From Pseudogymnoascus destructans (Eukaryota; Ascomycota; Leotiomycetes; Thelebolales; Thelebolaceae): 64,000 nucleotides of DNA. Made by a program: the position numbers and the translations under genes. Shown here in pieces: positions 41,375-52,185 of the stretch. The notes under the pieces were generated by a model, which was given only the letters and a program-made list of their open reading frames with translations, had not been told where the DNA came from and searched no databases. The stretch covers positions 372,001 through 436,000 of the forward strand of contig NW_020167537.1 in assembly GCF_001641265.1 (NCBI RefSeq), given 5' to 3'. Each line of letters begins with the position of its first letter. Positions within the stretch are counted from its first letter, which is position 1.

Positions 41375-42665
41375 AGCCGAGTTAAACTCTCATGAGGTTC
41401 ACGACCAGCCAGCAATGGGACACCCTGGAATTGGGAAGCTGATTCGAATCATTAAGAGACAGTACTACTGGCCCCGGATGGACAAGACTATCACTCAATA
41501 TGTGAGGAATTGCCATACCCGCAAGAGATCAAAACCAACCCGGGACGCATACAATGGACTCCTACAACCAATCCCAATTGGAAGCCAACCATGGAAGGAC
41601 ATATCACTCGATTTTATTACAGGATTATCATTATGTGAAGGAAACAATTCTATCATAGTAGCATGCCGACTTACAAAAGAGCGCCATTTTATCCCATGCT
41701 TTGCAGGTAAAGAAGGCACTACAGCAGAAGCTACAGCGAGGTTACTACTCCAGCATGTATGGAAACACCATGGTTTACCAAATTCCATCATCTCAGACAG
41801 AGGGCCCCAGTTTGTAGCTGCAGTGTGGAAAATCCTCTGCAAAGTTTGGAAAGTTACAATCAAATTGTCTACAGCCTTCCACCCAGAAACGGACGGGCAA
41901 ACTGAAAGATTTAATGCAGAACTCGAGCGATATTTACGGGCTCATGTCAACTATCTCCAAGACAACTGGGTTGAATATCTTTGCATGGCTGAATTCGCAG
42001 CAAATGCCCTTCCATCAGACTCAACAAAAGTTAGCCCATTTTTTGCAAACAAGGGTTTCAAGCCAAGAATGAGCTTTGATATAGAGGATAGCACGTTCCA
42101 AACTGCCCTTCAAGAACATAAGGACATAGCTCAAAACATGAAAGATATTTGGGAATTCCTACAAGACCAGATCGCCCTCTCACAAACCCGAATGGAGCAC
42201 TTTGCAAATCAAAACAGGAAGCCAGCACCAAGATATAAGATAGGAGACCGAGTCTCACTTTCTACTCGGAATATCAAAACCCAACGACCCTCAAAGAAAC
42301 TTGACCATAAGCAAGTTGGTCCATTTCAAATCCTTGAGAGAATTGGGAATGTTGCATACCGACTCCAGCTACCACCAAGCATGAAGATACACCCTGTGTT
42401 TCATAGCAACCTCTTATGACTTGACTCAGATGATGCTTTACAAGGCCAGCACCATGAACCACCCCTGCCAATCATTATAGAAGATGAACTTGAATGGGAA
42501 GTTAAAGAAATCCTAGATTCTAAACTCCTACAGAAGAAGCTGTTCTATATGGCAGCATGGAAGAACCACCCACTAGACAACACTTGGTATCCTGCTACAA
42601 ACTTCAACAATGCACCTGAACTCACACAAGCTTTCCACCGAAAATACCCGCAGAAGCCACGATGA
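41375..42665 (+). pseudogene. Gypsy-1 integrase and chromodomain (5'-truncated)
   Basis: A frame entered near 41375 (AELNSHEVHDQPAMGHPGIG) runs to a TGA at 42419. It contains an integrase zinc-binding region (H..H in the N part, C-H in NCHTRKRSK), then the rve core. Catalytic residues are visible in LDFITGLSLCEG (first Asp), IISDRGPQFVAAVW (second Asp) and PETDGQTERFNAELE (Glu). The GPY/F-like segment HKQVGPFQILERIGNVAYRL follows. After the stop the same frame continues with a chromodomain (EWEVKEILDSKLLQKKLFYM, WKNHPLDNTWYP), which in chromoviruses steers insertion to chromatin marks. A single stop and loss of gag-RT make it inactive. Confidence 0.88.
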
Positions 42666-42711
42666 TCTTACTCTTGATCAGGAGATCAATCTTACTAGGG
42701 GGGGGGGGTAG

Positions 42712-43306
42712 TGTTACGATTACAGCTCACAGCTTGTCACAGCTTGTTATGGTTGTTATGGTTGTTATGGTTGTTATGGTTGTTATGGTTGTTATGGTTG
42801 TTATGGTTGTTATGGTTGTTATGGTTGTTATGGTTGTTATGGTTGTTATGGTTGTTATGGTTGTTATGGTTGTTATGGTTGTTATGGTTGTTATGGTTGT
42901 TATGGTTGTTATGGTTGTTATGGTTGTTATGGTTGTTATGGTTGTTATGGTTGTTATGGTTGTTATGGTTGTTATGGTTGTTATGGTTGTTATGGTTGTT
43001 ATGGTTGTTATGGTTGTTATGGTTGTTATGGTTGTTATGGTTGTTATGGTTGTTATGGTTGTTATGGTTGTTACGGTTGTTACGGTTGTTATGGTTGTTA
43101 CAGTTGTTATGGTTATTACGGTTATTACAGTTGTTATGGGGATTACAGGTGTAGCCTTAGCCACAAGGTTACAACCCCTAAGCAGAGAACTGTATGTTAT
43201 GAGGAATAGCCTCACCTTCCTTCCTTCTTCTTCTTCTTCTCTCTTTAGATTCAATCTAGATTACTTTTCCTGGACTGGCATCATGACCTCTATGACCATC
43301 GTAACA
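42712..43306 (+). mobile_element. LTR-E (Gypsy-1 3' LTR) containing a 9-bp minisatellite
   Basis: A 595-bp LTR from TGTTACGATTACAGC to GACCATCGTAACA. The array at 42746-43141 takes up two thirds of it. It is exactly 207 bp (23 repeat units) longer than the LTR-E at 45173-45560. Confidence 0.9.
42746..43141 (+). repeat. 9-bp tandem array (GTTATGGTT)n inside LTR-E
   Basis: Thirty-six perfect units occupy 42746-43069, followed by about eight degenerate ones (GTTACGGTT, GTTACAGTT, ATTACGGTT). Because the unit is three codons long, every frame on both strands is open and gives artefact proteins of VMV or LLW repeats. Confidence 0.97.
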
Positions 43307-44828
43307 CTGCTGATAGGTTGCGGGACCGTTCGTTAGTCCAAACGGCAGCACTTTGCACTTATAGGATCCATAGCGAGTCCGAAAGGTCATGTACTCTTCC
43401 GAGTCGGGGTGCATCCATATGCGATGGAAGGCTTGTCTGATATCTAGCTTCGTGAAGATTTTTGCTTTTGACACTCGTCCTAGTAGTTCGTCGATACACG
43501 GGATGGGGTAGGGATCGTTCCGGGTGAGACCATTTAACTTCCGGTAATTGATGCAAAATCTTAATTTGCCATCCGCTTTCTTTACGAATAGGATAGGGGA
43601 CGTGAAGGGGCTGTTGCTGTTGACGATGAAGCCTTTCTCTAGGTTCTCTAACAGGTATTGCTTGGTAGCCTTAAGCTCTTCGGTGCCCTGTCTATATAAC
43701 GGGGAGAAAGCGTTTGGTAAAGGGGCTTCGAGCTGTATCTTGTGGTCGTATATGCAGTGTGGGGGGATTCGATCCGATTCCAACTTCGAAAAGACATGGG
43801 TGTACTTCCGGTGCATATGCGGAAGCTTCTGCTGGATGAGGCGGAGCGTTTCTTCATCCTCTACCAACTCCTTTTCATGGATGATCTGGTCAATTTCGTA
43901 GATGCTAGTCTGAAAGAACTCGGAGTCGCTTTGCATCATCTCGTGATGAAAGGCATTGGCACTGATTTCGCATATCCGTATGGGTGTGAAACTAGGTACC
44001 AGTTTTACTAGTAGTGGGGGAGAAACCTCTTGGTTTCGGGTAGGACTCAGGGGCATATCGGTGATCTCTTCATAGCCTGAAGTTATCACTTTCATGTTCA
44101 TCGAGCGTCCGCCTGCGCGGCGTCTGTCTTCGCGGTGGATTGCAGCATCCCTGCGATTCGCATCCGGCTGGTATGCGGGATGTCGAATGGATGTTTCTCG
44201 CGTGTAGTAGGGCAAGGTGATCTCCTTGCTCCAGCTAGGAGTCAGCAGGTACTCCTTTGGCCATACTAACTGGCTCTTTGCAGAGTCAAGTAGTATTCGG
44301 AAGCAGCTGAAAAGCTTCTTCCCAATTATCACATCTTGTGCTCCGAGGTCCAGGAGTACAAAGGGGCAGTTATATATCCGGCGTCCTTCAACTGTTAAGT
44401 GTAACCAAATATACTCCGATACATCGCCTTGGATTCTGCACTGAAATCCACGTATGGGTACAGAGTAGGTTAGTTTCCGTATGTGGCTCTGAAGCGCTTT
44501 CGACAGTCGTATTGCGAAAGGCTTGTTAATGACGAGGTAGCCATTTGCTCCTGTGTCTGCTAGGGACTTCGTTTGCACCCCGAGTCCATTCATACTCAGG
44601 GTCATGTCGACTAAGAACTCCCAGGAGTTCTCGTAAGTCTAGTCCTCGCAGGTCACATTTGCGTAGACCTAGGAAGGAGCCTTCTCCTAGGCCTCATCGT
44701 TTTCCTCGAGGGACGCATCCGATTGAAGTTCCACGGCTTCTTCCCATTGTTCTTCTGCCTCGGGGTCTCCCGAGTCGTTCCGGTGTGGGATATTATTTAA
44801 GTACGGCCGTCCCCGGCAGGCGTGATCT
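43307..44828 (-). pseudogene. Gypsy-2 gag-protease-RT fragment
   Basis: A Ty3/gypsy pol of a family different from Gypsy-B and Gypsy-1, on the minus strand. A degenerate gag end (44606-44828) leads into an open stretch from 44605. This includes an aspartic protease with the DTGA active site (KSLADTGANGYLVINKPF) and a VLLDLGAQDVIIGKKLF segment, then reverse transcriptase up to YPIPCIDELLGRVSKAKIFT and VLPFGLTNGPATYQQ. The YxDD region is missing because LTR-E of Gypsy-1 begins at 43306. The coding part is open for about 430 codons, so it decayed by truncation more than by point mutation. Confidence 0.82.
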
Positions 44829-44930
44829 TTTTTGTATAATGTAAGGACACAGGGCACCCAGCTCACAGTAATAGCATATGAGAGTGCAAGTCGGAGGCTA
44901 AACGGATGCTATCCTATAGGTCTACTACTT
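44829..44930 (-). mobile_element. LTR-C fragment
   Basis: About 100 bp matching the U5 end of LTR-C (plus-strand TGTAAGGACACAGGGCACCC and then AAACGGATGCTATCCTATAG), as in the copy at 54689. It stops after CTACTAC, where a transposase relic begins. Confidence 0.65.
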
Positions 44931-45172
44931 TCACCAGTGGGAGTAAGGCGTATACAAAAGGTAGAATGGATAGAAATGTACTACAAAGAAAGGTTACGAG
45001 CAATGTCGCAATACAACATTCAAAGCGCATGGTTAGGAGCGGGTATTTATCCATTCAATCCTCAAAATGCATATAAACACTTACCAACTTTACACACCCG
45101 CTCTTCTATAACCTCAACAAATGCTACTACACCACCTCCGCAAACACCAAACCATCACTCATTGCTCCTTAG
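44931..45172 (+). pseudogene. Pogo/Tigger transposase C-terminal scrap
   Basis: An open stretch of about 75 codons contains KVEWIEMYYKERLRAMSQYN followed by IQSAWLGAGIYPFNPQ. The 'sAW..aGIyPFNP' word is the usual post-catalytic motif of pogo-type DDE_1 transposases. Both ends are cut by LTR pieces. Confidence 0.6.
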
Positions 45173-45825
45173 TGTTACGATGGTCATAGAGGTCATGATG
45201 CCAGTCCAGGAAAAGTAATCTAGATTGAATCTAAAGAGAGAAGAAGAAGAAGAAGGAAGGAAGGTGAGGCCATTCCTCATAACATACAGTTGTCTGCTTA
45301 GGGGTTGTAACCTTGTGGCTAAGGCTACACCTGTAATCCCCATAACAACTGTAATAACCGTAATAACCATAACAACTGTAACAACCATAACAACCGTAAC
45401 AACCATAACAACCGTAACAACCATAACAACCGTAACAACCATAACAACCATAACAACCATAACAACCATAACAACCATAACAACCATAACAACCATAACA
45501 ACCATAACAACCATAACAACCGTAACAAGCTGTGACAAGCTGTGAGCTGTAATCGTAACACTACCCCCCCCCCCTAGTAAGATTGATCTCCTGATCAAGA
45601 GTAAGATCATCGTGGCTTCTGCGGGTATTTTCGGTGGAAAGCTTGTGTGAGTTCAGGTGCATTGTTGAAGTTTGTAGCAGGATACCAAGTGTTGTCTAGT
45701 GGGTGGTTCTTCCATGCTGCCATATAGAACAGCTTCTTCTGTAGGAGTTTAGAATCTAGGATTTCTTCAACTTCCCATTCAAGTTCATCTTCTATAATGA
45801 TTGGCAGGGGTGGTTCATGAGCCAT
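45173..45825 (-). mobile_element. Gypsy-1 fragment in reverse orientation (LTR-E and chromodomain)
   Basis: LTR-E (45173-45560, 388 bp), a C-rich complement of the polypurine tract (45562-45576) and, on the minus strand, the chromodomain codons (WEVEEILDSKLLQKKLFYMA, ending YPQKPR) up to about 45825. It matches 42440-43306. The rest of the element is absent. Confidence 0.85.
45339..45527 (-). repeat. 9-bp tandem array in the second LTR-E
   Basis: AACCATAAC units (complement of GTTATGGTT), about a dozen perfect ones at the high-coordinate side and degenerate ones (AACCGTAAC, AACTGTAAC, AACCGTAAT) at the other. The degenerate end is shared with the 42746 array, and the perfect part accounts for the length difference. 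Confidence 0.93.
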
Positions 45826-46117
45826 GATACTCATAATGAGCTAAGTCTGCCAACACTGCCTACTTCTATTCGACAGGATATTGATCCTACGCTACTCCGG
45901 CTCCAGCCTCTGGGACGAATGCTGCCACTAACAACGTCGATACTATTCACAAAGCTATTATATTCACGATTGATACTTGATAGTAATCCACCTATGGTTA
46001 AGATGACCTTCTTGTAACCAAACTGTGGATATTCACCTACTCTGCAACTATTAAGTCAAACTTTGACTAGTAATCTTTAGAAGCACTATACCTAGAAGCA
46101 TCTAACAGTAGCATATA
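45826..46117 (+). other. Probable left part of the hAT-2 relic
   Basis: A 66-codon open stretch (LSLPTLPTSIRQDIDPTLLR) and AT-rich DNA. It belongs to whatever element Tc1-T copy 2 inserted into. The sequence on the far side of Tc1-T is a hAT relic, so hAT-2 is likely, but no motif proves it. Confidence 0.35.
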
Positions 46118-46207
46118 CAGTACTAGACCACTGTTATTAACCGAATTCCAATTTGACGTGTAAATCGCGTCATGTAACCCACCCCTCCTTGTACAACAAC
46201 CATAATT

Positions 46208-47610
46208 ATGCCACTAACTCAGAGGGCTTTAGCTCTAATTAATAGGAATCGACAGCCTAGTGGCTAATTAAGCCTATACTAACGCAGGTAGATTGTCAGG
46301 AGGCAGTCAGAGGGTGCAACACCTACTAAGATTGCACACAACCTAAACCTTAACCGAAGCACCATACGATATACAATTGCAGTTGACCTAATACTCACCA
46401 AAGGCAAGAGTCTAGCCTGTACACCATGGGGAAAGTCATACACAGAAGCAGAGCAACGCCTTATACTCTGCCACGTACACCTAAACCCAAAGCATACCAA
46501 GAAGTGAAGGATGCTTGCAATGTTGCTTGCTTAACATCAACTATAAAGAGGATACTACAAGAAGCAGGCATAGGCAATTAGTGTGCAAAGTGTCGCCCTT
46601 TCCTACTGCTAATACATGTAGCTAAACGGCTTGTATGGTGTTTAGCATGGAGGAATTGGACAGCAGAGGATTAGGGTCAAGTTGTGTGGAGTGATGAGTG
46701 CTCTGTTAAGCGGGGGTGGGGTAACAGAAGTGAGTGGTGTTTCTGCACACCTGCTTAGAAGTGGCAGCAGGAGATGATCCAAACCTACAGTACAAAGAAG
46801 AACATGAAGACCATGGTTTAGGGGGCCTTTAGGCAGAAGGCCGGAGCAATTTATACCTTATATACTGTGACTTTGAGTCAAAGAAGTTTAGATATACTGC
46901 AAACTCATACCTTGAGGTTCTAGAAGCAGAACTCCTCCCTATTTTCAATAGTCTTGTGTAAGGATGCCTCCTTACTCGGGTTAGTTACGGTCGTCACGTG
47001 GCGCCCTCGAGACTCGGGGCCATTACGGTTCAATCGCAACTGCGAGCCTTAGGCACATAGCGTAGGGAAACCTTAAGGCAAACAGGGAGTTAGCAGAGTC
47101 GGAGGGGTTTCGGGTATTTAAGGGAACAGGAACAGAGGGTTATACCTTCATCTTTTTTGTATCCTTCGTAGTAGACCTCTAGGATAGAATACAGCATCAC
47201 CTCTGACCCGCACTCCCACATGCACCTACAGAGAGCCGTATTCCCTGTGCCCTTACATCTTGACTCTACCTACTCATTTATGCAAGATAATGCTCCTATC
47301 TATACTACGGGTAAGGTTACAGACTTTCTTGAGGAGCATCTGATTACTACACTCTATAGGTGGCCACCCTACTCCTAACCTCAACCTAATTAAGCACATT
47401 TAGTAGCACTTAAAAACCTAGGTGTGTGAGATGTTCCCTGAAATTGCAAAGGATAAATCAAACTCAGAACATGCAAGACAGCGTCTAGAATCATGTTTGC
47501 AAGCAGCATGGGACACATTAGAGAAGTCATTGTTTGATAAATTGTATGAGAGTATGCCGAGTAGAATTGAGGCGTGCATTCAAGCAGACGGGTGGCAGAC
47601 AAAATATTAG
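46208..47610 (+). pseudogene. Tc1-like transposase, RIP-degraded copy 2
   Basis: The ATG at 46208 corresponds to 8240 of copy 1. The same catalytic blocks can be followed (VWSDECSVK, FMQDNAPIYT, DNA for the PDLN..IE block), but many Trp and Gln codons are now TAG or TAA. LTR-C interrupts it at 46957. The last 62 codons (DKSNSEHARQRLESCLQAAW to ADGWQTKY) are open and preserve the frame that copy 1 lost, so each copy has damage that the other lacks. Confidence 0.8.
46957..47257 (+). mobile_element. LTR-C solo LTR
   Basis: A 301-bp LTR starting TGTAAGGATGCCTCCTTAC and ending TGCCCTTACA, with a perfect TCTTG duplication (46952-46956 and 47258-47262). A TATA-like GGGTATTTAAGGG lies near 47112, and CTTCATCTTTTTTGTATCC marks the conserved R/U5 region. 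The site is empty in Tc1-T copy 1. Confidence 0.92.
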
Positions 47611-47797
47611 AATACTAATTTTTATACTATATACTATAGGGGCTTATTTCGTAGAGCTTTCAATTCTAATTACAATGGATGACTTTTTACATCTATCGCT
47701 CTAAAATTTCATATGTTACGAGCAAATCAATTATCTACGTTCGGTGGCTTCGTGGGTGGTTTTGCAATTCAGTTAATAGCAGTGGTCGGTGACTATA

Positions 47798-49100
47798 CAA
47801 CGGAAAGTCATCAGAATACACTGTTAAACCCATCGAGTAGTGCATCGTCGTTCTTTGAGCCACAGAACCAGCAAATCCAGCCTATTCAAGCATCAAATAG
47901 TAGAGCGAAATACTGGGAGTTATTTGTTACGGCTAAATGCTAGTGCTAAGGCTAGCGCTTACGGCTGCAACCTCACATGATGGATAACATTGGATATCAT
48001 GGATATTATGTTATCCATGTTATCCACGGGGATCCACGGAATATCAGGTGATGGATAACATTGGATATCATGGATATTATGTTATCCATGTTATCCACGG
48101 ATATCCCTTTGGCACGATGCCACTATATAAGTAGATAGTATTTCCTTAGATAGGAGCTTCATGCTCAACTCAATATTTACTCAAGAAACCTCTGTGTCTT
48201 CTATCATTTAGAAGTCAGCGTTACATTATTACTCTCATGTGTTGTATTAAATAACCTCTCCTTATGACTTATTAAGAGCTATTCGTTTCATTAATTAGTA
48301 CAATTCTTAAGCACTACTTTGTCAATCTCGTTACGAACACTATACTGAGAGCTATAGCAGCAATTCTTACATCACCAAGGCTTATTACAAATAGAACTCC
48401 AGTCTTATATTACCTATGGTGGCTAGATATCTATCACAACAGATACATGGACTACATGAAACTATACAGAGTACACTACTGTTATAGGTCATTTTATTAA
48501 TGCGAAGTGGCAGCACTAGTGTGTAGTACTCAATGTAATCACCTTAAAGAACCAATTCAGCGAATATCTCGCTTAGAATTAGCAGCAGTAACAGATAGCT
48601 CCGAAATAATAGGTGCTATCTTTACTTGTACACGAGATAATGCCTTAGCGAATACTACAATTCTTTTGGGATTTGACAAATTGGCTAGTAAATGCTAGAC
48701 GTCTATTCAACAGCCTTGGACGTTTAATGTTAAATAGGGGACGTTGGTGTATTGCACATATCATTAATCTAAGCTGCTTTTAAGAGCTTAAAAGCTAGCC
48801 TAGATACAGAAACAGAAGCATACTAGTGAGAGCAAGGTCTTGCCTAGGTTCTATAGCATATAGATAGCTCTTCTCCTGAAGTATCAGCTACCCTTGAAAA
48901 CCTAGGAAGACACATTTATGTGTTTCGGAACTAACGAGCATAGAAGGATGCTTTACAGAAGCAGATAGAGGCTGCAGGCCAAAAGCCATGCCAATTATCA
49001 CATGATATGCCTATATGCTAGAATTCAACGTCCTATATGAAACTGCTGTAAAGCTTCGAATACCAATTACTATAGTGTGTACTACACAAAAGATTGATAC
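47798..49100 (+). pseudogene. hAT-2 transposase relic (interrupted by LTR-A)
   Basis: Degenerate plus-strand hAT coding DNA. Before LTR-A the stretch SFFEPQNQQIQPIQASNSRA resembles the linker next to an N-terminal BED finger. After it come RISRLELAAVTDSSEIIGAI, FTCTRDNALANTTILLGF (the hAT 'T.DNA..N' block) and, near 48900, the LGRHIYVFRN block with an RWNS-like remnant near 49020. Stops are frequent. It is inactive. Confidence 0.7.
47925..48225 (+). mobile_element. LTR-A solo LTR, copy 5 (ATCC-type U3)
   Basis: A 301-bp LTR from TGTTACGGCTAAATGC to GTCAGCGTTACA, with a perfect TTATT duplication (47920-47924 and 48226-48230). Its U3 carries two tandem ATGGATAACATTGGATATC modules, the same subtype as copy 2 at 4728. 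The U5 region has lost about 70 bp compared with copy 4. Confidence 0.93.
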
Positions 49101-49959
49101 TACAGTTGAACCTAGATATAAGGATGCCCTTGGGACTGGTGTGGCACCATTATAGCAAGGATATCCTTATGTAGAGGTTCACGGAAATCTAAGGAATATA
49201 TGTAAAAAAAAAAAAAACTGTATGCTACTTTGACACCCAGCCATCTAGTAAACGTTGGGTACTCTTCGCGACTTTCTCTTGCGAGATATCCTTGCCAATC
49301 TGTTCTAATGCCTTTATTACTGAAATCCGACCTCTATCTTTAGCGAGGAAGCAAATATAAAGGGTATTTAGCGCCTAGCTTGCTTCTGCAAGTGATGGTC
49401 GGACCTCTTCCTCTTCCCCTTCCTCATCCCTGTCTGCAATCGCATCCTCCTCTGTAATAGTGTATCTCTGTACTACAGCTTCAAAAATATCTTCATCTCT
49501 GTCAACTATCTCTTCGCCTATAGGGTTGACAAAATCTGCAATTGGCATGACATCTCCTAGTAGCCTCACAATTTCCATTCCCAGTTCCTCAACCTTAGTA
49601 GTATTATCTTGATGCATATCCATATTTTTTGGTTTTTTTATAAGAGTCAATCGCCACTAACACTTCTGGATTTTTGGTGCTTCAAGTGCTCCCCATGTAA
49701 GTCGACTCCACTGTATCACCTTTAGAATATTAACTGTTTTATTAGGGTTCTTATTGGCCTTGAGCTGGCGCAACATGTAATTAATCCATTGTTTTCGATA
49801 CCTAAGTTTCAAGCTTGCAATATTCCCTAATCAAGAGGTTGCAATGAGATGTCGTATTTGGTGGAAGCCAAGCAATTCAAACATTCGACAAACCTTGTAA
49901 TCCACCAACAAGTTCAACTCAGACTTCATGTCTAGAGAAGTTATCAAGTAATAACAGTA

Positions 49960-51819
49960 ACGTACATGTATAGCGAAAGCGCCAAACAAGCGAAAGCGCC
50001 AAAATGATGCGGTGACCAAACCCCCCAACTAAATGTTAAATTCCTCAACAACAAAACATGCCCCATAAAAACGATGAAAGCCAATTAGTGCTAGCTATCC
50101 AGGCTATGCAAAGCGACCCAAAGTTACGCCTTTGAGTTGCTGCTAGGATCTATTCTGTGGACCACCGCAAGCTAGGTCGTCGTCTAGAAGGTGTACCTTC
50201 ACGACGCGATATCCAAGCCAACTCACGGAAATTAACTAACCTAGAGGAGTCCGTCCTTGTTCAGTATATACTCGACCTAGCTGCCAAAGGGTTTCCTCCT
50301 CGGCTGTCTGTTGTTGAAGATATGGCAAGTCGACTACTTGCAACACGCGACGCGTCACGCGTTGGGTCGCGTTGGGCTTCAAACTTTGTTAAGCGGCGTG
50401 TAGAGCTCCAGACACGCTTTCAGCGCAAATACGACTACCAGAGGGCTAAGTGCGAAGATCCAGAAGTTATTAATGGCTGGTTTGAGCTTGTGCGTAACAC
50501 AATTGCGAAATATGGTATCGATGAAGCAGATATCTACAACTTTGATGAGACTGGGTTTATGATGGGCGTTATCTCAACTGCTATGGTTGTAACAAGCTCA
50601 GACGGGCGGGCAAAAGCAAAGAAGGTACAGCCTGGTAATCGGGAATGGGTTACAGTAATCCAAGGCGTTAGTTCTCAAGGTTGGGCAGTACCACCATTTA
50701 TCATTGTTGCAGGCAAAAACCACCTTACATCTTGGTATGAGAATAGTGGATTTTCAAGCGATTGGGTGATTTCTGTTACTGAAAATGGCTGGACTACAAA
50801 CGAGAGAGGCATGGATTGGATTCAGCACTTTGAGAAGCATACAAAGGCCCGGAGTGTTGGTGGTTATCGCTTGTTAGTCCTTGATGGTCATGAGAGCCAC
50901 CACTCAGATGAGTTTGAGGAGTACTGCAAGGAACACAACATTATTACGCTTTGTATGCCTGCTCACTCTTCTCATCTACTCCAGCCACTTGATGTTGGCT
51001 GTTTCGGCCCGTTAAAGCAGGCCTATGGTCGGCAAATTGAAGATATGATGCAGGCTCATATTTCTCATATTACAAAGGATGACTTCTTTCCTGCCTTCCA
51101 CGCTGCATTTAACACTACAATGACGGAAAGTAACATTTGAGGCGGGTTCCGAGGGGCAGGGCTTCTTCCATTTGACCCTGAGAGAGTGATATCTACACTT
51201 GATCTTAAGTTAAGGACACCAACGCCTCCAAGCTCCCGCCCAGGTACTGCTCAACCTTGGGTTTCTCAGACACCAAACAACCCAATTGAAGCTATGTCAC
51301 AGTCTACATTTATTAAAACTTGGATTTCACGCCATCAAAATAGCTCTCCAACCTCAATCTATGCAGCTGTTGACCAGTTTACAAAGGGTGCATCGCAAAT
51401 AATGCATCAATTAGCACTGCTAAAGGGAGAGAACCAAAACCTACGACAGGCAAATGAAGTACTAAGCAAGCGCCGGAGAGCTAGGAAAACACGACTACAG
51501 CAAGGAGGATCACTTAGTCAACAAGGGGCGCAAGAGCTACAGGATGAGAGGGATGTTGTGCAGCAGGTAGAGCAGGAAATAAGGGCAAGCCGTGGTCGGA
51601 AGCCAAGGGAAGAAACCCGTGCCCGTCGCTGTGGCAAGTGTGGTGAGACTGGGCACAATGCGCGCACGTGTCAGATTGTAATAGACACCTCTGAGGAAGA
51701 GGACTCCGAGTAGTTTCAATTGATTTCTAATGTTGTGGTAGATTTATCGCAATGTTTGTCGTGAGGGTAGATAATTTTGGCGCTTTCGCTTGTTTGGCGC
51801 TTTCGCTATACATGTACGT
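49960..51819 (+). mobile_element. pogo-P1 transposon copy 2 (1,860 bp)
   Basis: It has identical length, termini and TA flanks (49958-49959 and 51820-51821) to copy 1, in plus orientation. It inserted in the pogo-P4 relic. Confidence 0.96.
50058..51716 (+). pseudogene. pogo-P1 transposase copy 2 (two nonsense mutations)
   Basis: It is the same 551-codon gene as at 29851 but with CGA to TGA changes at codon 26 (50133-50135) and codon 361 (51138-51140). Both are C to T at CpG. The remaining sequence, including all three catalytic Asp codons and the zinc knuckle, is intact. The frames between are 327 and 175 codons long. Codon 26 TGA is shared with copy 3. Confidence 0.92.
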
Positions 51820-52185
51820 TATCTTATGATGCTTCATTTTCTCATTTAACTAGTCTAGGTATTCTTTCATAATTAGCCCTGTCATCCATTTTGTCTTGTT
51901 GTATTGATATTGAATCTGCATGTGCTTAACATCAATATTTTTAAAACATCGAGGATTCTTCGACTTTCCCACAACCCATATATCTAGCTTCTGAGTTCCA
52001 GTCGAATTTGTGGTAAATGCAAGAGTAGTCCGATCTTTGGACTTCTTTCCCCCACTCGATGCTTCAGTGGCTAGCGTTTAAGTTGGCGTCATCTTCCAAA
52101 AGAGCCCAGTTTTATCCATGTTGAAAATATCTTTATCTGCATATGTTACGCATAGTTGTCGGAGATCTTCCATTTGCGCGATATT

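Larger units (their letters stand above)
41347..43306 (+). mobile_element. Gypsy-1 chromovirus-type retrotransposon, 5'-truncated, with 3' LTR
   Basis: Integrase and chromodomain codons, then a polypurine tract (ACTAGGGGGGGGGGTAG, about 42695-42711) and a full 595-bp LTR-E (42712-43306; TGTTACGATTACAG ... CATCGTAACA). Everything upstream of the integrase zinc-binding region is missing. The LTR abuts the middle of Gypsy-2 reverse transcriptase at 43307. Confidence 0.88.
46118..47795 (+). mobile_element. Tc1-T transposon copy 2, carrying LTR-C
   Basis: It has the same inverted ends as the copy at 8150, flanked by TA (46116-46117 and 47796-47797). Removing LTR-C and its duplication leaves 1,372 bp. 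The transposase is riddled with stops. Against copy 1 the changes are mostly CA to TA and TG to TA, the RIP signature. Confidence 0.88.
49103..52185 (-). mobile_element. pogo-P4 (Tigger-like) relic, split by pogo-P1 copy 2
   Basis: The 3' end (CAGTTGAACCTAGATATAAG after TA 49101-49102) and the C-terminal half of the transposase lie at 49103-49957. The middle of the gene lies at 51822-52185 on the other side of the P1 insertion. The two halves join in one minus-strand frame across the TA: ...LNEKMKHHK and ILLLLDNFSRHEV. The N-terminal part is missing beyond 52185. Confidence 0.82.
49378..52185 (-). pseudogene. Pogo/Tigger-type transposase of P4 (pseudogene)
   Basis: On the minus strand from 52185: first catalytic block DIFNMDKTGLFWKMTPT (an E-to-K change next to the Asp), then SSGGKKSKDRTTLAFTTNST and WVVGKSKNPRCFKNI. 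The gene is then interrupted by P1. After it come the second Asp (LLLLDNFSRHE), a degenerate WLPPNTTSH..QPLD third block, and the C-terminal open 91 codons (LLGDVMPIADFVNPIGEEIV and an acidic end). Stops occur around 49830-49930. It is inactive. Confidence 0.78.

Noticed and set aside
42662..43336. A 224-codon frame of VMV repeats (and LLW, ITT frames) over 42711-43254 and again at 45155-45610
   Set aside because: They are translations of a 9-bp tandem array, which leaves all frames open; they lie in an LTR and are not genes.
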